Notes: generated from the sequence alone by a model not told the origin. A DNA stretch of 12,961 nucleotides from an uncultured Oscillospiraceae bacterium (GCA_944387755.1 CALXGC010000171.1:1-12961); one strand, 5' to 3'; positions 1-6,219 are shown, counted from the stretch's first letter. Translations and numbers: made by a program.

Positions 1-1751
1 ACACCGAGCCGGTGGACAACTCCATGGTGCTGCTGAACATGTTCCTGGCCTATGGCCTGCCCCTGATCGTCATGGTGGGCCTGTTCTGGTTCCTGTTCCG
101 GGGCGTGGGCGGCAAGGGCGGCATCGGCGGCATGGGCAACCTGGGCAAGTCCAACGCCAAGGTCTATGTGGAGAAAAAGACCGGCGTCACCTTCCGGGAC
201 GTGGCCGGTCAGGACGAGGCCAAGGAGTCTTTGGAGGAGATCATCGACATCCTCCACAACCCCCAGAAGTACACCGAGATCGGCGCCAAGCTGCCCAAGG
301 GCGCGCTGCTGGTGGGCCCGCCGGGCACCGGCAAGACCCTGCTGGCCAAGGCCGTGGCCGGAGAGGCCGGCGTCCCCTTCTTCTCCATCAGCGGCTCCGA
401 CTTTGTGGAGATGTTCGTGGGCATGGGCGCGGCCCGCGTCCGGGACCTGTTCAAAGAGGCCGCCAAGATGGCCCCCTGTATCATCTTCATCGACGAGATC
501 GACACCATCGGCAAATCCCGCGACAACCGCATGGGCGGCAACGACGAGCGGGAGCAGACCCTGAACCAGCTCCTGGCCGAGCTGGACGGCTTTGACCCCG
601 GCAAGGGCATCATCGTCCTGGGAGCCACCAACCGCCCGGAGGTGCTGGACAAGGCACTGCTGCGGCCCGGCCGCTTCGACCGGCGCATCACCATCGACCG
701 GCCCAACCTGGCCGGCCGCCTGGCCACCCTCCAGGTGCACACCCGGAAGATTAAGCTGGCCGAGGACGTGGACCTGAAGAAGATCGCTCTGGCCACCGCC
801 GGATGCGTGGGCGCGGACCTGGCCAACCTGGTCAACGAGGCCGCCCTCCGGGCCGTCCGCCACGGCCGGCGGCTTGTGACCCAGGAGGACCTGCTGGCCT
901 CCTTCGAGTTTGTCATCGCCGGCAGCGAGAAGAAAAATTCCGTCCTCACCGAGTTCGAGAAAAAGCTGGTGGCCTACCACGAGGTGGGCCACGCCATGGT
1001 GGCCTATAAGCAGAAAAACGCCGAGCCGGTGCAGAAAATTACCATCGTCCCCCACACCGAGGGCTCCCTGGGCTACACCCTCCTCATGCCGGAGGAGGAT
1101 AAGACCAACCTGCGCACCAAAGAGGAGCTGATGGCCCAGATTACCGTCTCCATGGGCGGCCGCGCCGCCGAGGAGGTGGTCATGCACACCATGACCAACG
1201 GCGCCTCCCAGGACATCCAGGAGGCCACCAACATCGCCCGGAACATGGTGGCCATGTTCGGCATGAGCGACGAGTTCGGCATGATGGCCCTGGGCTCCAT
1301 CCGGAACCAGTACCTGGACGGCGGCTATGGCCTGGACTGCGCCCAGGAGACGGCGGCTGTGATGGATAAGGCCGTCAAAGCTCTCCTGGACCAGTGCTAC
1401 AAGGACGCCGTGGCCCTGATTCAGGACAATCTGGACGACATTCATAAGGTCGTGGCCTACCTGCTGGAGAAGGAGACCATCACCGGCGGCGAAATGGTGG
1501 CCATCATCGAGGGCCGGGACCCCGCCCTGGTGGAGGACGCCTACGCCTCCACCCACGGAGAGCGGAAAAAGCCCCTCCCCGGCGACATTGAGCCCCCCGC
1601 CAAAAATATCCACATCATCAGCGAGGAGATCAAGGCCCCCCTCCCCCTGGAGGATGGAGACCAGACCCCCAGCACAGACGGCGCAGAGAACCAGCCGGAT
1701 ATGGATACCCCCTCCGGCCAGCCGGAAGAGCCGGAAGACCACAAGGAATAA
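1..1751 (+). CDS. ftsH: ATP-dependent zinc metalloprotease FtsH (5' end missing)
   Basis: Membrane-anchored AAA+ protease that unfolds and degrades misfolded membrane proteins and short-lived regulators at the inner face of the membrane. The reading frame is open to the window edge (first full codon at base 3), and the visible part starts just before the second membrane helix, so the first helix and extracellular domain lie outside; GTG at 12 is unlikely to be the true start. Counting from that GTG: membrane helix about 8-30, Walker A GPPGTGKT 102-109, pore loop FVG 135-137, Walker B IIFIDEID 157-164, second region of homology GATNRPEVLDKALLRPGRFD about 204-223, zinc site HEVGH 323-327, and third ligand D401 in the GASQDIQEAT segment. 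The tail after about 515 is acidic and proline-rich and probably disordered. All catalytic residues are present. The gene ends at a strong terminator. Confidence 0.96.
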   Translation, partial: TEPVDNSMVLLNMFLAYGLPLIVMVGLFWFLFRGVGGKGGIGGMGNLGKSNAKVYVEKKTGVTFRDVAGQDEAKESLEEIIDILHNPQKYTEIGAKLPKGALLVGPPGTGKTLLAKAVAGEAGVPFFSISGSDFVEMFVGMGAARVRDLFKEAAKMAPCIIFIDEIDTIGKSRDNRMGGNDEREQTLNQLLAELDGFDPGKGIIVLGATNRPEVLDKALLRPGRFDRRITIDRPNLAGRLATLQVHTRKIKLAEDVDLKKIALATAGCVGADLANLVNEAALRAVRHGRRLVTQEDLLASFEFVIAGSEKKNSVLTEFEKKLVAYHEVGHAMVAYKQKNAEPVQKITIVPHTEGSLGYTLLMPEEDKTNLRTKEELMAQITVSMGGRAAEEVVMHTMTNGASQDIQEATNIARNMVAMFGMSDEFGMMALGSIRNQYLDGGYGLDCAQETAAVMDKAVKALLDQCYKDAVALIQDNLDDIHKVVAYLLEKETITGGEMVAIIEGRDPALVEDAYASTHGERKKPLPGDIEPPAKNIHIISEEIKAPLPLEDGDQTPSTDGAENQPDMDTPSGQPEEPEDHKE

Positions 1752-1755
1752 CCCA

Positions 1756-1792
1756 AAGCGCCGCGGAACACGTTTCGTTCCGCGGCGCTTTT
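1756..1792 (+). terminator. Intrinsic terminator of ftsH
   Basis: A perfect 12-bp stem (GCGCCGCGGAAC at 1758-1769 pairs with 1777-1788) has a 7-nt loop, flanking A residues and a TTTT run at 1789-1792. It starts 5 nt after the ftsH stop codon. Confidence 0.95.
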
Positions 1793-1848
1793 CGCTCCTT
1801 CCGGCGGTCGCGCCGGGCCGCCGCGCCCCACGCACGTCCGTTGTTGCC

Positions 1849-1874
1849 GTAGGGGCGGGTCCAAGACCCGCCCG
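1849..1874 (+). repeat. Type C palindromic repeat, copy 1
   Basis: Conserved outer bases GTAGGGGCG ... CGCCCG enclose a variable inner stem. Here GGGCGGGTC (1853-1861) pairs perfectly with GACCCGCCC (1865-1873) over a CAA loop. The same frame recurs at 7269-7294 and, inverted, at 2031-2056 with different but still complementary arms. Confidence 0.75.
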
Positions 1875-1883
1875 CCGGTTAAA

Positions 1884-1932
1884 CCCCCTCCGCCTCGCTT
1901 CGCTCGGCACCTCCCCCGAAGGGGGAGGCTTT
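1884..1932 (+). repeat. Type B palindromic repeat, copy 1
   Basis: Layout is CCCTCCG, a short hairpin around GCTTCGC, then CACCTCCCCC, a loop, GGGGGAGG and CTTT. The main stem CCTCCCCC (1910-1917) pairs with GGGGGAGG (1921-1928) over a GAA loop. The second copy at 2099-2152 has the same order of parts. The hairpin followed by CTTT could act as a weak terminator (inference). Confidence 0.7.
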
Positions 1933-1974
1933 GGCGGCGCGCCGGGGTCGTCGCGCCCCACGCATACGCCCGTC

Positions 1975-2024
1975 ATTTGCCCCCTTTTGAAAGGGGGTGC
2001 CGCCCAACGGGCTGCGGGGGATTG
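1975..2024 (+). repeat. Type A palindromic repeat, copy 1
   Basis: The core ATTTGCCCCCTTTTGAAAGG is shared with copies at 5499, 7076 and 7170. The first hairpin is CCCCCTTT/AAAGGGGG. The second (GCCGCC...) is diverged here to GCCGCCCAACGGGCTGC, whereas the other three copies have GCCGCCGAAGGCGGC. Confidence 0.8.
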
Positions 2025-2030
2025 CAAAAC

Positions 2031-2056
2031 AGCGGGCGCACAATGTGCGCCCCTAC
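2031..2056 (-). repeat. Type C palindromic repeat, copy 2 (inverted)
   Basis: The perfect hairpin GGGCGCAC (2034-2041) pairs with GTGCGCCC (2045-2052) over an AAT loop and is followed by CTAC. Read on the minus strand it begins GTAGGGGCG and ends in CGCCCGCT, which is the type C frame with a third version of the inner stem. Confidence 0.7.
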
Positions 2057-2098
2057 ACCGGCGGGCGCACCGGGGCCGCCGCGCCCCACACACGTCCG

Positions 2099-2152
2099 CC
2101 CCCTCATCCGGCGCTTCGCGCCACCTTCCCCCCCGGTGGGGGGAAGGCTTTT
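2099..2152 (+). repeat. Type B palindromic repeat, copy 2
   Basis: A small hairpin GGCGC-TTC-GCGCC (2110-2122) is followed by a perfect 10-bp stem, CCTTCCCCCC (2124-2133) with GGGGGGAAGG (2138-2147), loop CGGT, then CTTTT. It has the same module order as 1884-1932 and lies just upstream of the marR promoter, so it may insulate that promoter from upstream read-through (inference). Confidence 0.7.
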
Positions 2153-2174
2153 AACCGGCGCGTACAAAAAATTC

Positions 2175-2203
2175 TTGACTTTAATACGAATTCGTATTAT
2201 ACT
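2175..2203 (+). promoter_or_regulatory. Sigma-A promoter of the marR-MATE operon
   Basis: The -35 box TTGACT (2175-2180) and -10 box TATACT (2198-2203) are separated by exactly 17 nt. The spacer is filled by an operator palindrome. Transcription would begin near 2210, about 30 nt before the marR start. Confidence 0.92.
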
Positions 2204-2220
2204 TAGCCAGTACGAATTCG
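2183..2220. promoter_or_regulatory. Twin MarR operator sites
   Basis: A perfect 16-bp palindrome, AATACGAATTCGTATT (2183-2198), lies between the -35 and -10 boxes. A second copy of its core, TACGAATTCG (2211-2220), lies around the expected transcription start. The site centres are 26 bp apart. This placement fits autorepression by the MarR protein encoded directly downstream; binding is inferred. Confidence 0.85.
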
Positions 2221-2241
2221 GACCATAAAGGAGGCGGCGCT

Positions 2242-2688
2242 ATGGACTGTGACCGGGAGCTGCTGGACCGGTTTTATCTGTGCACCAATAAAATGGACGG
2301 GCTGTACTATCTGGCGGCCCGGCGGCTGGGGGTGAAGGAGAACGCCTTTGCCCTGCTCTATGCCCTCAGCGACGGAACGCCCCGCTCGCAGAAGGAGCTG
2401 GCGGAGGAGCTGCTGATTCCCAAGACCACGGTGAACACCATTGTCAGGGAGTACATGGACCTGGGGTATTTGGAGCTGCTCCCCAACCATGCCAGAGAGA
2501 AGACGCTGATTCTTACGCCGGAGGGGCGGGAATACGCCCAAAAGGTGCTGGAGCCGGTCTACCGCGCGGAGGAACAGGCCCTGCACCGGACGCTGGAGCG
2601 CTTCTCCCCCCAGTTTGTGGAGGCGGTGGAGGCGCTGACGGAGCACCTGACCCAGGAATTCCGGCGGGAAATTTTTGAAAAACTCTGA
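2242..2688 (+). CDS. MarR-family transcriptional repressor
   Basis: A 148-residue winged-helix regulator, the usual MarR length. The DNA-binding helix-turn-helix covers about 48-73 (SQKELAEELLIPKTTVNTIV) and the wing about 80-94 carries the family pattern R-x-K-x4-L-T-x2-G (NHAREKTLILTPEG). The N- and C-terminal helices would form the dimer interface. The start is supported by AAAGGAGG at 2227-2234, 7 nt upstream. It is the first gene of a two-gene operon, 21 nt ahead of a MATE exporter, like mepR-mepA of Staphylococcus aureus. It probably represses both genes through the palindromes in its own promoter and is released by an exported compound. The ligand is unknown. Confidence 0.93.
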   Translation: MDCDRELLDRFYLCTNKMDGLYYLAARRLGVKENAFALLYALSDGTPRSQKELAEELLIPKTTVNTIVREYMDLGYLELLPNHAREKTLILTPEGREYAQKVLEPVYRAEEQALHRTLERFSPQFVEAVEALTEHLTQEFRREIFEKL

Positions 2689-2709
2689 CAGAAAGGATTT
2701 TTTGCGCGT

Positions 2710-4056
2710 ATGGACCACAACACGCTGTTTGCCAAGACGCCGCCGGGCCGGCTCTTTTTTATGGCCGCCCTTCCCGGCTCCATCGGAATGCTGGCCTCCG
2801 CCCTGTACCAGCTCATTGACGGAATCCTGGTGGGACAGGTGCTGGGAGAGGCGGCCTTTGCCGCCATCAATTTGGCGATGCCCTTTGTGATCATCAACTT
2901 TGCTCTGGCGGACCTCATCGGCGTGGGCTCCGCCGTCCCCATCTCCGTCCGCCTGGGGCAGCGGGAGGAGAAGGCGGCCAACAATATTTTCACCTGCGCC
3001 TGCCTGCTGATTGTGGGAACCGGGTTTCTCATCGGCGCGGCGCTCTTTTTCATGGCCCCGCTGCTGATGGAGCTGATGGGGGCGGAGGGGGAGCTGGCCA
3101 GTCTGGCCGCCCAGTACCTGCGGGTGTACGCCCTGTTCTCCCCCCTGACCACCATCATCTTTGCCTCGGACAACTACCTGCGCATCTGCGGGAAAATCCG
3201 CATGAGCATGTGGCTGAACATTCTGATGTCCATCTTAACCGGCGTATTTGAATTTGTCCTGCTGGTGCTGCTGGACTGCGGCATCTGGGCGGCGGCCTTT
3301 GCCTCCTCCCTGGGCATGGTGGCCTGCGTGGCCATCGCCCTGACCCCCTTCGCCCTGGGAAAATTTCAGCTCCGGTTTTGCCGGCCCCGGTTCTCCTGGC
3401 CTATGGTGCGGCAGATTGTCGCCTGCGGCAGTCCCAACTTCCTGAACAATATCTCCGGCCGCGTCACCTCCATCATCATGAATTTCGTCCTGCTCCGGGT
3501 GGGGGGACAGAACGCCGTGTCCATCTACGGCATTCTCATGTATGTGGACGGCCTCATCCAGCCCCTGATGTACGGCTGCTGCGACTCCCTTCAGCCGGCG
3601 GTAAGCTACAACTGGGGAGCGGGCAGCAAGGGCCGCATTCTGGCCATCGAGAGGTACTGCTTCTCCGCCGTGGCCATCATCTCCCTGCTCTCCGCCGCCG
3701 TGCTGTTCCTGTTCCCCAACATGGTGACAAACCTGTTCCTGTCCGGCATGGACGGGACGTTTTTGGAGACCGCCCGGCTGGCCATCCAGCTCTTTGCCTT
3801 CACCTATGTGACGCGGTGGTTCTCCTTCGCCGTCCAGAGCCTCATGACCGCCCTGGAGCAGGCGGGCTCCGCCTCTCTCATCTCCATCTCCACCGCCCTG
3901 ATTTTCCCGGTGGTCCTGCTGGCCGCCCTGTTCCCCTTCGGCCTGACGGGGATCTGGCTGAATTTCGCCGGCAGCTCCCTTCTGGCGGGACTGCTGGCCG
4001 GCATACTCCTCCTCCGCTTCTGGAAGAGGCGCTGGAACGCCGCCGTCCCCACCTAA
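2710..4056 (+). CDS. MATE-family multidrug efflux transporter (MepA-like)
   Basis: A 448-residue polytopic membrane protein, the normal size for the 12-helix MATE fold. It exchanges cations for drugs or other toxic organic molecules across the cytoplasmic membrane. The N-terminal half opens with the typical LPGSIGMLASALYQLIDGIL segment (21-40) of the first helix. The second half contains LQPAVSYNWGAG (294-305), the MepA/DinF-type pattern. The C-terminus is basic (FWKRRW). GAAAGGA at 2691-2697 lies 12 nt before the ATG, a somewhat long gap that suggests partial dependence on read-through from marR. Cotranscription with MarR suggests inducible efflux. The substrate cannot be read from sequence. 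Confidence 0.94.
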   Translation: MDHNTLFAKTPPGRLFFMAALPGSIGMLASALYQLIDGILVGQVLGEAAFAAINLAMPFVIINFALADLIGVGSAVPISVRLGQREEKAANNIFTCACLLIVGTGFLIGAALFFMAPLLMELMGAEGELASLAAQYLRVYALFSPLTTIIFASDNYLRICGKIRMSMWLNILMSILTGVFEFVLLVLLDCGIWAAAFASSLGMVACVAIALTPFALGKFQLRFCRPRFSWPMVRQIVACGSPNFLNNISGRVTSIIMNFVLLRVGGQNAVSIYGILMYVDGLIQPLMYGCCDSLQPAVSYNWGAGSKGRILAIERYCFSAVAIISLLSAAVLFLFPNMVTNLFLSGMDGTFLETARLAIQLFAFTYVTRWFSFAVQSLMTALEQAGSASLISISTALIFPVVLLAALFPFGLTGIWLNFAGSSLLAGLLAGILLLRFWKRRWNAAVPT

Positions 4057-4084
4057 AAAAAGCCGCCCGCGGGGCGGCTTTTTT
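4057..4084 (+). terminator. Intrinsic terminator of the marR-MATE operon
   Basis: The stem GCCGCCC (4062-4068) pairs with GGGCGGC (4072-4078) over a GCG loop. It is extended by A/T pairs on both sides and ends in TTTTTT. It begins immediately after the MATE stop codon. Confidence 0.95.
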
Positions 4085-4107
4085 GCCGGCCGGAGGCAAA
4101 GCGCCTC

Positions 4108-4136
4108 TTGCCAAGGGGTGGAATCCGTGCTATACT
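4108..4136 (+). promoter_or_regulatory. Promoter of the small protein-nuclease operon
   Basis: TTGCCA (4108-4113), a 17-nt spacer and TATACT (4131-4136), with a TG one base upstream of the -10 (extended -10). It lies 24 nt after the preceding terminator. Confidence 0.85.
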
Positions 4137-4172
4137 ATCCCTATCAAACATTTGTACCAGGAGGAATTGCCT

Positions 4173-4586
4173 ATGACGCTGGTGCTGTGCGCCGACGACC
4201 GGTGCGGCCTGTCCTTCAACGGCCGCCGTCAGAGCCGCGACCGCCTCGTATCGGAGGACCTGCTGGCCCAGGCGGCGGGCCGCCTGCTCTGGATGGAGCC
4301 CGGCTCCCGCCCGCTGTTCCCGGCAGAGGCCCCCGCCGTCCGGACTGCGGAGCGGCCCTGGACCCAGGCAGGAGCGGAGGACCTGTGCTTTCTGGAGCTT
4401 CAGGACCCGGCGGAGGCCCTGGCGAAGGCCGGCGCGCTGATTGTCTACCGGTGGAACCGGCACTACCCCTCCGACCGGAAGCTCCCGCTGCCCCCGGCGG
4501 GCTGGCGGCTGGCCGCCCAAAGCGAGTTTCCGGGCCGCTCCCATGAAAAAATTACAAAGGAGATCTATCTGCCATGCAACACGTAA
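4173..4586 (+). CDS. Conserved small protein of unknown function
   Basis: A 137-residue protein. The frame is open far upstream through the MATE gene, but the start at 4173 is fixed by AGGAGG at 4159-4164 (8 nt away) and by the promoter at 4108-4136. It has no signal peptide or membrane segment. Distinctive parts are the N-terminal LCADDRCGLSFNGRRQSRDR (5-24), a central LLWMEPGS, a YRWNRHYPSDR segment (92-102) and EFPGRSHEKITKEIY near the end (118-132). I recall similar clostridial proteins, sometimes labelled ribonuclease Z, but the metallo-beta-lactamase motif HxHxDH is absent here, so that name is not supported. The last 13 nt overlap the next gene, implying translational coupling. Function is not known. 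Confidence 0.82.
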   Translation: MTLVLCADDRCGLSFNGRRQSRDRLVSEDLLAQAAGRLLWMEPGSRPLFPAEAPAVRTAERPWTQAGAEDLCFLELQDPAEALAKAGALIVYRWNRHYPSDRKLPLPPAGWRLAAQSEFPGRSHEKITKEIYLPCNT

Positions 4587-5458
4587 AGCGCGCAACCCTG
4601 TCCCTGCTTCTGCTGCTGTGCCTGCTGCTGTCCGCCTGCGGACAGCTCCCCAGCCAGACGCCCGCCTCCTCCGACGGCATTCCGGCCTTCTCCGGCGAGC
4701 CCTATGTGGTGCTGGAGGACAACCAACCCACCTTTACCGAGGATGAACTGACCACACAGGCCTTCGAGGAGTACAGCCCCCTGGACAGCTTGGGCCGGTG
4801 CGGGCCCGCCTACGCCTGCGTGGGCCTGGAGACCATGCCCACCGAGGACCGGGGGTCCATCAGCCAGGTCAAGCCCTCCGGCTGGCAGACCGCCGAGTAC
4901 AGCACGGATTTGGTGGACGGCGGCTATCTGTACAACCGCTGCCACCTCATCGGCTTCCAGCTCACCGGAGAGAACGCCAACGAACAGAATTTAATTACCG
5001 GCACCCGCTATATGAACGTGGACGGTATGCTCCCCTTTGAAAACCTGGTGGCCGACTATGTAAAAGAGACGGAAAACCATGTGCTCTACCGGGTGACGCC
5101 GGTGTTCGCCGGGGACGAGCTGGTGGCCAGAGGCGTGGTGATGGAGGCCCTCTCCGTGGAGGACGGAGGCGAGGGCGTGTGCTTCTTCGTCTACTGCTAC
5201 AACAACCAGCCGGGGATTGAAATCGACTACGCTACCGGGGACAGCTGGCTCTCCGGCGAGACGCAGCCCGAAGAGGACGTCCAGACCGGCCAGGGGACGG
5301 AGCACAGCTATGTCCTCAACACCAACTCCAAGAAATTTCACCTGCCTGACTGCTCCGGCGCGGCCAATATGAGCCCCGAAAACCGCCAGGAGTACACCGG
5401 AACCCGCCAGTCCCTGATTGACCAGGGGTACTCCCCCTGCGGAATCTGCGACCCGTAA
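4574..5458 (+). CDS. Lipoprotein DNA/RNA non-specific endonuclease with C-terminal zinc-site module
   Basis: A 294-residue predicted surface lipoprotein: basic start, hydrophobic stretch 9-20, and lipobox LSAC with lipidated Cys22. A beta-beta-alpha-metal nuclease domain spans about 45-215. Its DRGH-type motif appears as NRCHLIG (121-127), giving catalytic His124, and Asn148 and Glu156 match the spacing of the metal Asn and downstream Glu of Serratia-type nucleases. A short C-terminal module (about 245-294) has His256, Cys260, Cys289 and Cys292 in the pattern YVLNTNSKKFHxxxC ... GYSPCGIC, resembling Ada-like zinc-binding tails on other secreted clostridial proteins. AAAGGAG at 4556-4562 precedes the ATG, which lies inside the upstream gene. 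It probably degrades extracellular nucleic acid for nutrition or DNA uptake (inference). Confidence 0.88.
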   Translation: MQHVKRATLSLLLLLCLLLSACGQLPSQTPASSDGIPAFSGEPYVVLEDNQPTFTEDELTTQAFEEYSPLDSLGRCGPAYACVGLETMPTEDRGSISQVKPSGWQTAEYSTDLVDGGYLYNRCHLIGFQLTGENANEQNLITGTRYMNVDGMLPFENLVADYVKETENHVLYRVTPVFAGDELVARGVVMEALSVEDGGEGVCFFVYCYNNQPGIEIDYATGDSWLSGETQPEEDVQTGQGTEHSYVLNTNSKKFHLPDCSGAANMSPENRQEYTGTRQSLIDQGYSPCGICDP

Positions 5459-5477
5459 CAGGGACGCGCCAGGGCGC

Positions 5478-5541
5478 CGCGCCCCACACACGTCCGCCAT
5501 TTGCCCCCTTTTGAAAGGGGGTGCCGCCGAAGGCGGCGGGG
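5478..5541 (+). repeat. Linker plus type A palindromic repeat, copy 2
   Basis: The linker CCCCACACACGTCCGCC ends at 5498 and is followed by the type A core with hairpins CCCCCTTT/AAAGGGGG and GCCGCC-GAA-GGCGGC. Identity with copies 3 and 4 stops after the final GGGG near 5541, where they continue with ATTGTGTAAC. That marks a sequence junction. Confidence 0.82.
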
Positions 5542-5665
5542 ACACAAGCACCGCAAAATAAGGTATGTCCTTCGGACAGGGACCACAAGATAGAGGGGGC
5601 AAACCTAGAAAGATCTCTCCAAAGGAAAGCGGCCCCCGGCCCACTTATCAGAGGCAGAAGGGACA

Positions 5666-5708
5666 GGGCGGGTTTCGGCGGCCGCAAGGCCGCCAAGGGG
5701 ACCCGCCC
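5666..5708. repeat. Nested hairpin upstream of the HNH gene
   Basis: Outer arms GGGCGGGT (5666-5673) and ACCCGCCC (5701-5708) enclose an inner perfect stem, GGCGGCC (5677-5683) with GGCCGCC (5688-5694), over a GCAA (GNRA-type) loop. The outer arms resemble those of the type C repeats. Confidence 0.6.
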
Positions 5709-5764
5709 GTCGATACAATGCACACGCTCCTTGTCTCTCCGTCTTTCCGCCGTGCCTCCCATTA

Positions 5765-5830
5765 TACCCCCTGGTCAAGGGTAAAGGCTGCGCCCGGCCG
5801 CCTTGCGGCCGCCCTTGACTGGCGGGGGTA
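5765..5830. repeat. Extended three-part hairpin upstream of the HNH gene
   Basis: TACCCCC (5765-5771) pairs with GGGGGTA (5824-5830). GTCAAGGG (5774-5781) pairs with CCCTTGAC (5812-5819). Inside, GGCCGC (5796-5801) pairs with GCGGCC (5805-5810). It ends 48 nt before the HNH start codon and could form in the 5' untranslated RNA. Confidence 0.6.
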
Positions 5831-5878
5831 TTGGTCGGCAAACCGGCGGAAAGCCGGGCTCGACAAGGAGGAAAAGAC

Positions 5879-6208
5879 ATGACACAGAACAGACTCACGA
5901 ACACCGCACGCCGCGCCATCTACCGGCGGGACGGCTACCGGTGCGCCCTCTGCGACAGCACCAAGTACCTGCAAATCCACCACATCATCAGCCGGGGGGC
6001 GGGCGGAACGGACCACCCGCACAACCTGATTACCCTGTGCGCGGACTGCCACGCCGCCGCGCATGGAATGCTGCTGCGGGACTGGCAGGACGTGACGGAG
6101 GAAACCATCGAGCAAGCCATCATCGAGTACCTGTCCGACCTGTACGCCGAACAGGGAACCATCTGGAACCCCTACCGCACCCCCTACGGAAAAAAAGCCC
6201 CCCTCTAA
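5879..6208 (+). CDS. Small HNH endonuclease
   Basis: A 109-residue free-standing HNH nuclease, predicted to make metal-dependent cuts in DNA. The domain is complete: structural CxxC (C22, C25), catalytic HH pair in LQIHHIISRG (H34-H35), the HNH Asn in HPHNLITLC (N49), and CxxCH (C54, C57, H58). A C-terminal helical and aromatic tail (70-109) has no recognised domain. The start is set by AAGGAGG at 5865-5871, 7 nt before the ATG; the frame remains open upstream but without a better site. Ile codons are host-like (ATC/ATT). It is flanked by strong hairpins and repeats. Such stand-alone HNH genes are common in prophages and integrated elements, but no phage or transposase gene is visible here. 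Specificity is unknown. Confidence 0.88.
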   Translation: MTQNRLTNTARRAIYRRDGYRCALCDSTKYLQIHHIISRGAGGTDHPHNLITLCADCHAAAHGMLLRDWQDVTEETIEQAIIEYLSDLYAEQGTIWNPYRTPYGKKAPL

Positions 6209-6219
6209 CAGGGGGGGCT
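6191..6219 (-). terminator. Intrinsic terminator reading on the minus strand, over the HNH stop codon
   Basis: AGCCCCCC (6196-6203) pairs with GGGGGGCT (6212-6219), with the HNH stop codon TAA (6206-6208) in the loop. The A run at 6191-6196 becomes a T run only on the minus strand, so it is a good terminator for leftward transcripts. On the + strand no T tract follows. No leftward gene is recognised nearby. Confidence 0.6.

Larger units (their letters stand above)
1793..2160. other. Gene-free repeat mosaic between ftsH and the marR operon
   Basis: No convincing gene is seen here. The open frames across it are low-complexity Arg/Pro/Gly/Ala translations of repeats. The block is almost entirely interspersed palindromic modules. 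In order these are a linker copy (1822-1840), a type C hairpin (1849-1874), a type B element (1884-1932), a linker (1952-1974), a type A element (1975-2024), an inverted type C hairpin (2031-2056), a linker (2080-2100) and a type B element (2099-2152). Confidence 0.8.
5459..5878. other. Gene-free leader of the HNH island
   Basis: No gene is supported between the nuclease and the HNH gene. The left part (5478-5541) is a repeat linker plus a type A element. The rest holds a small TGTCC-TTC-GGACA hairpin near 5565 and two larger nested hairpins (5666-5708 and 5765-5830). No T-tract terminator for the nuclease operon and no convincing promoter for the HNH gene are visible. Confidence 0.65.

Noticed and set aside
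1588..2228. Several open frames in the ftsH-marR intergenic block
   Set aside because: They translate the palindromic repeats (Arg/Pro/Gly-rich, with recurring PPFERG or PLLKGG strings) and lack ribosome-binding sites. The first overlaps ftsH out of frame.
3378..4586. A 402-residue version of the small protein gene starting inside the MATE gene
   Set aside because: The upstream part is an out-of-frame shadow of MATE. A terminator, promoter and AGGAGG site place the start at 4173.
4173..4586. Ribonuclease Z
   Set aside because: The HxHxDH metal-binding motif and the roughly 300-residue metallo-beta-lactamase fold are absent.
4053..4595. Minus-strand frame opposite the small conserved protein
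   Set aside because: No ribosome-binding site or domain. The + strand frame has promoter, AGGAGG and conserved-looking motifs.
5316..5919. Open frames on both strands between the nuclease and the HNH gene
   Set aside because: They are repeat and hairpin translations with no domain or start signals.
5542..6208. IscB/HEARO-type RNA-guided nuclease system
   Set aside because: The HNH protein is only 109 residues, with no RuvC or bridge-helix segments, so the structured flanks cannot be assigned to an omega RNA.
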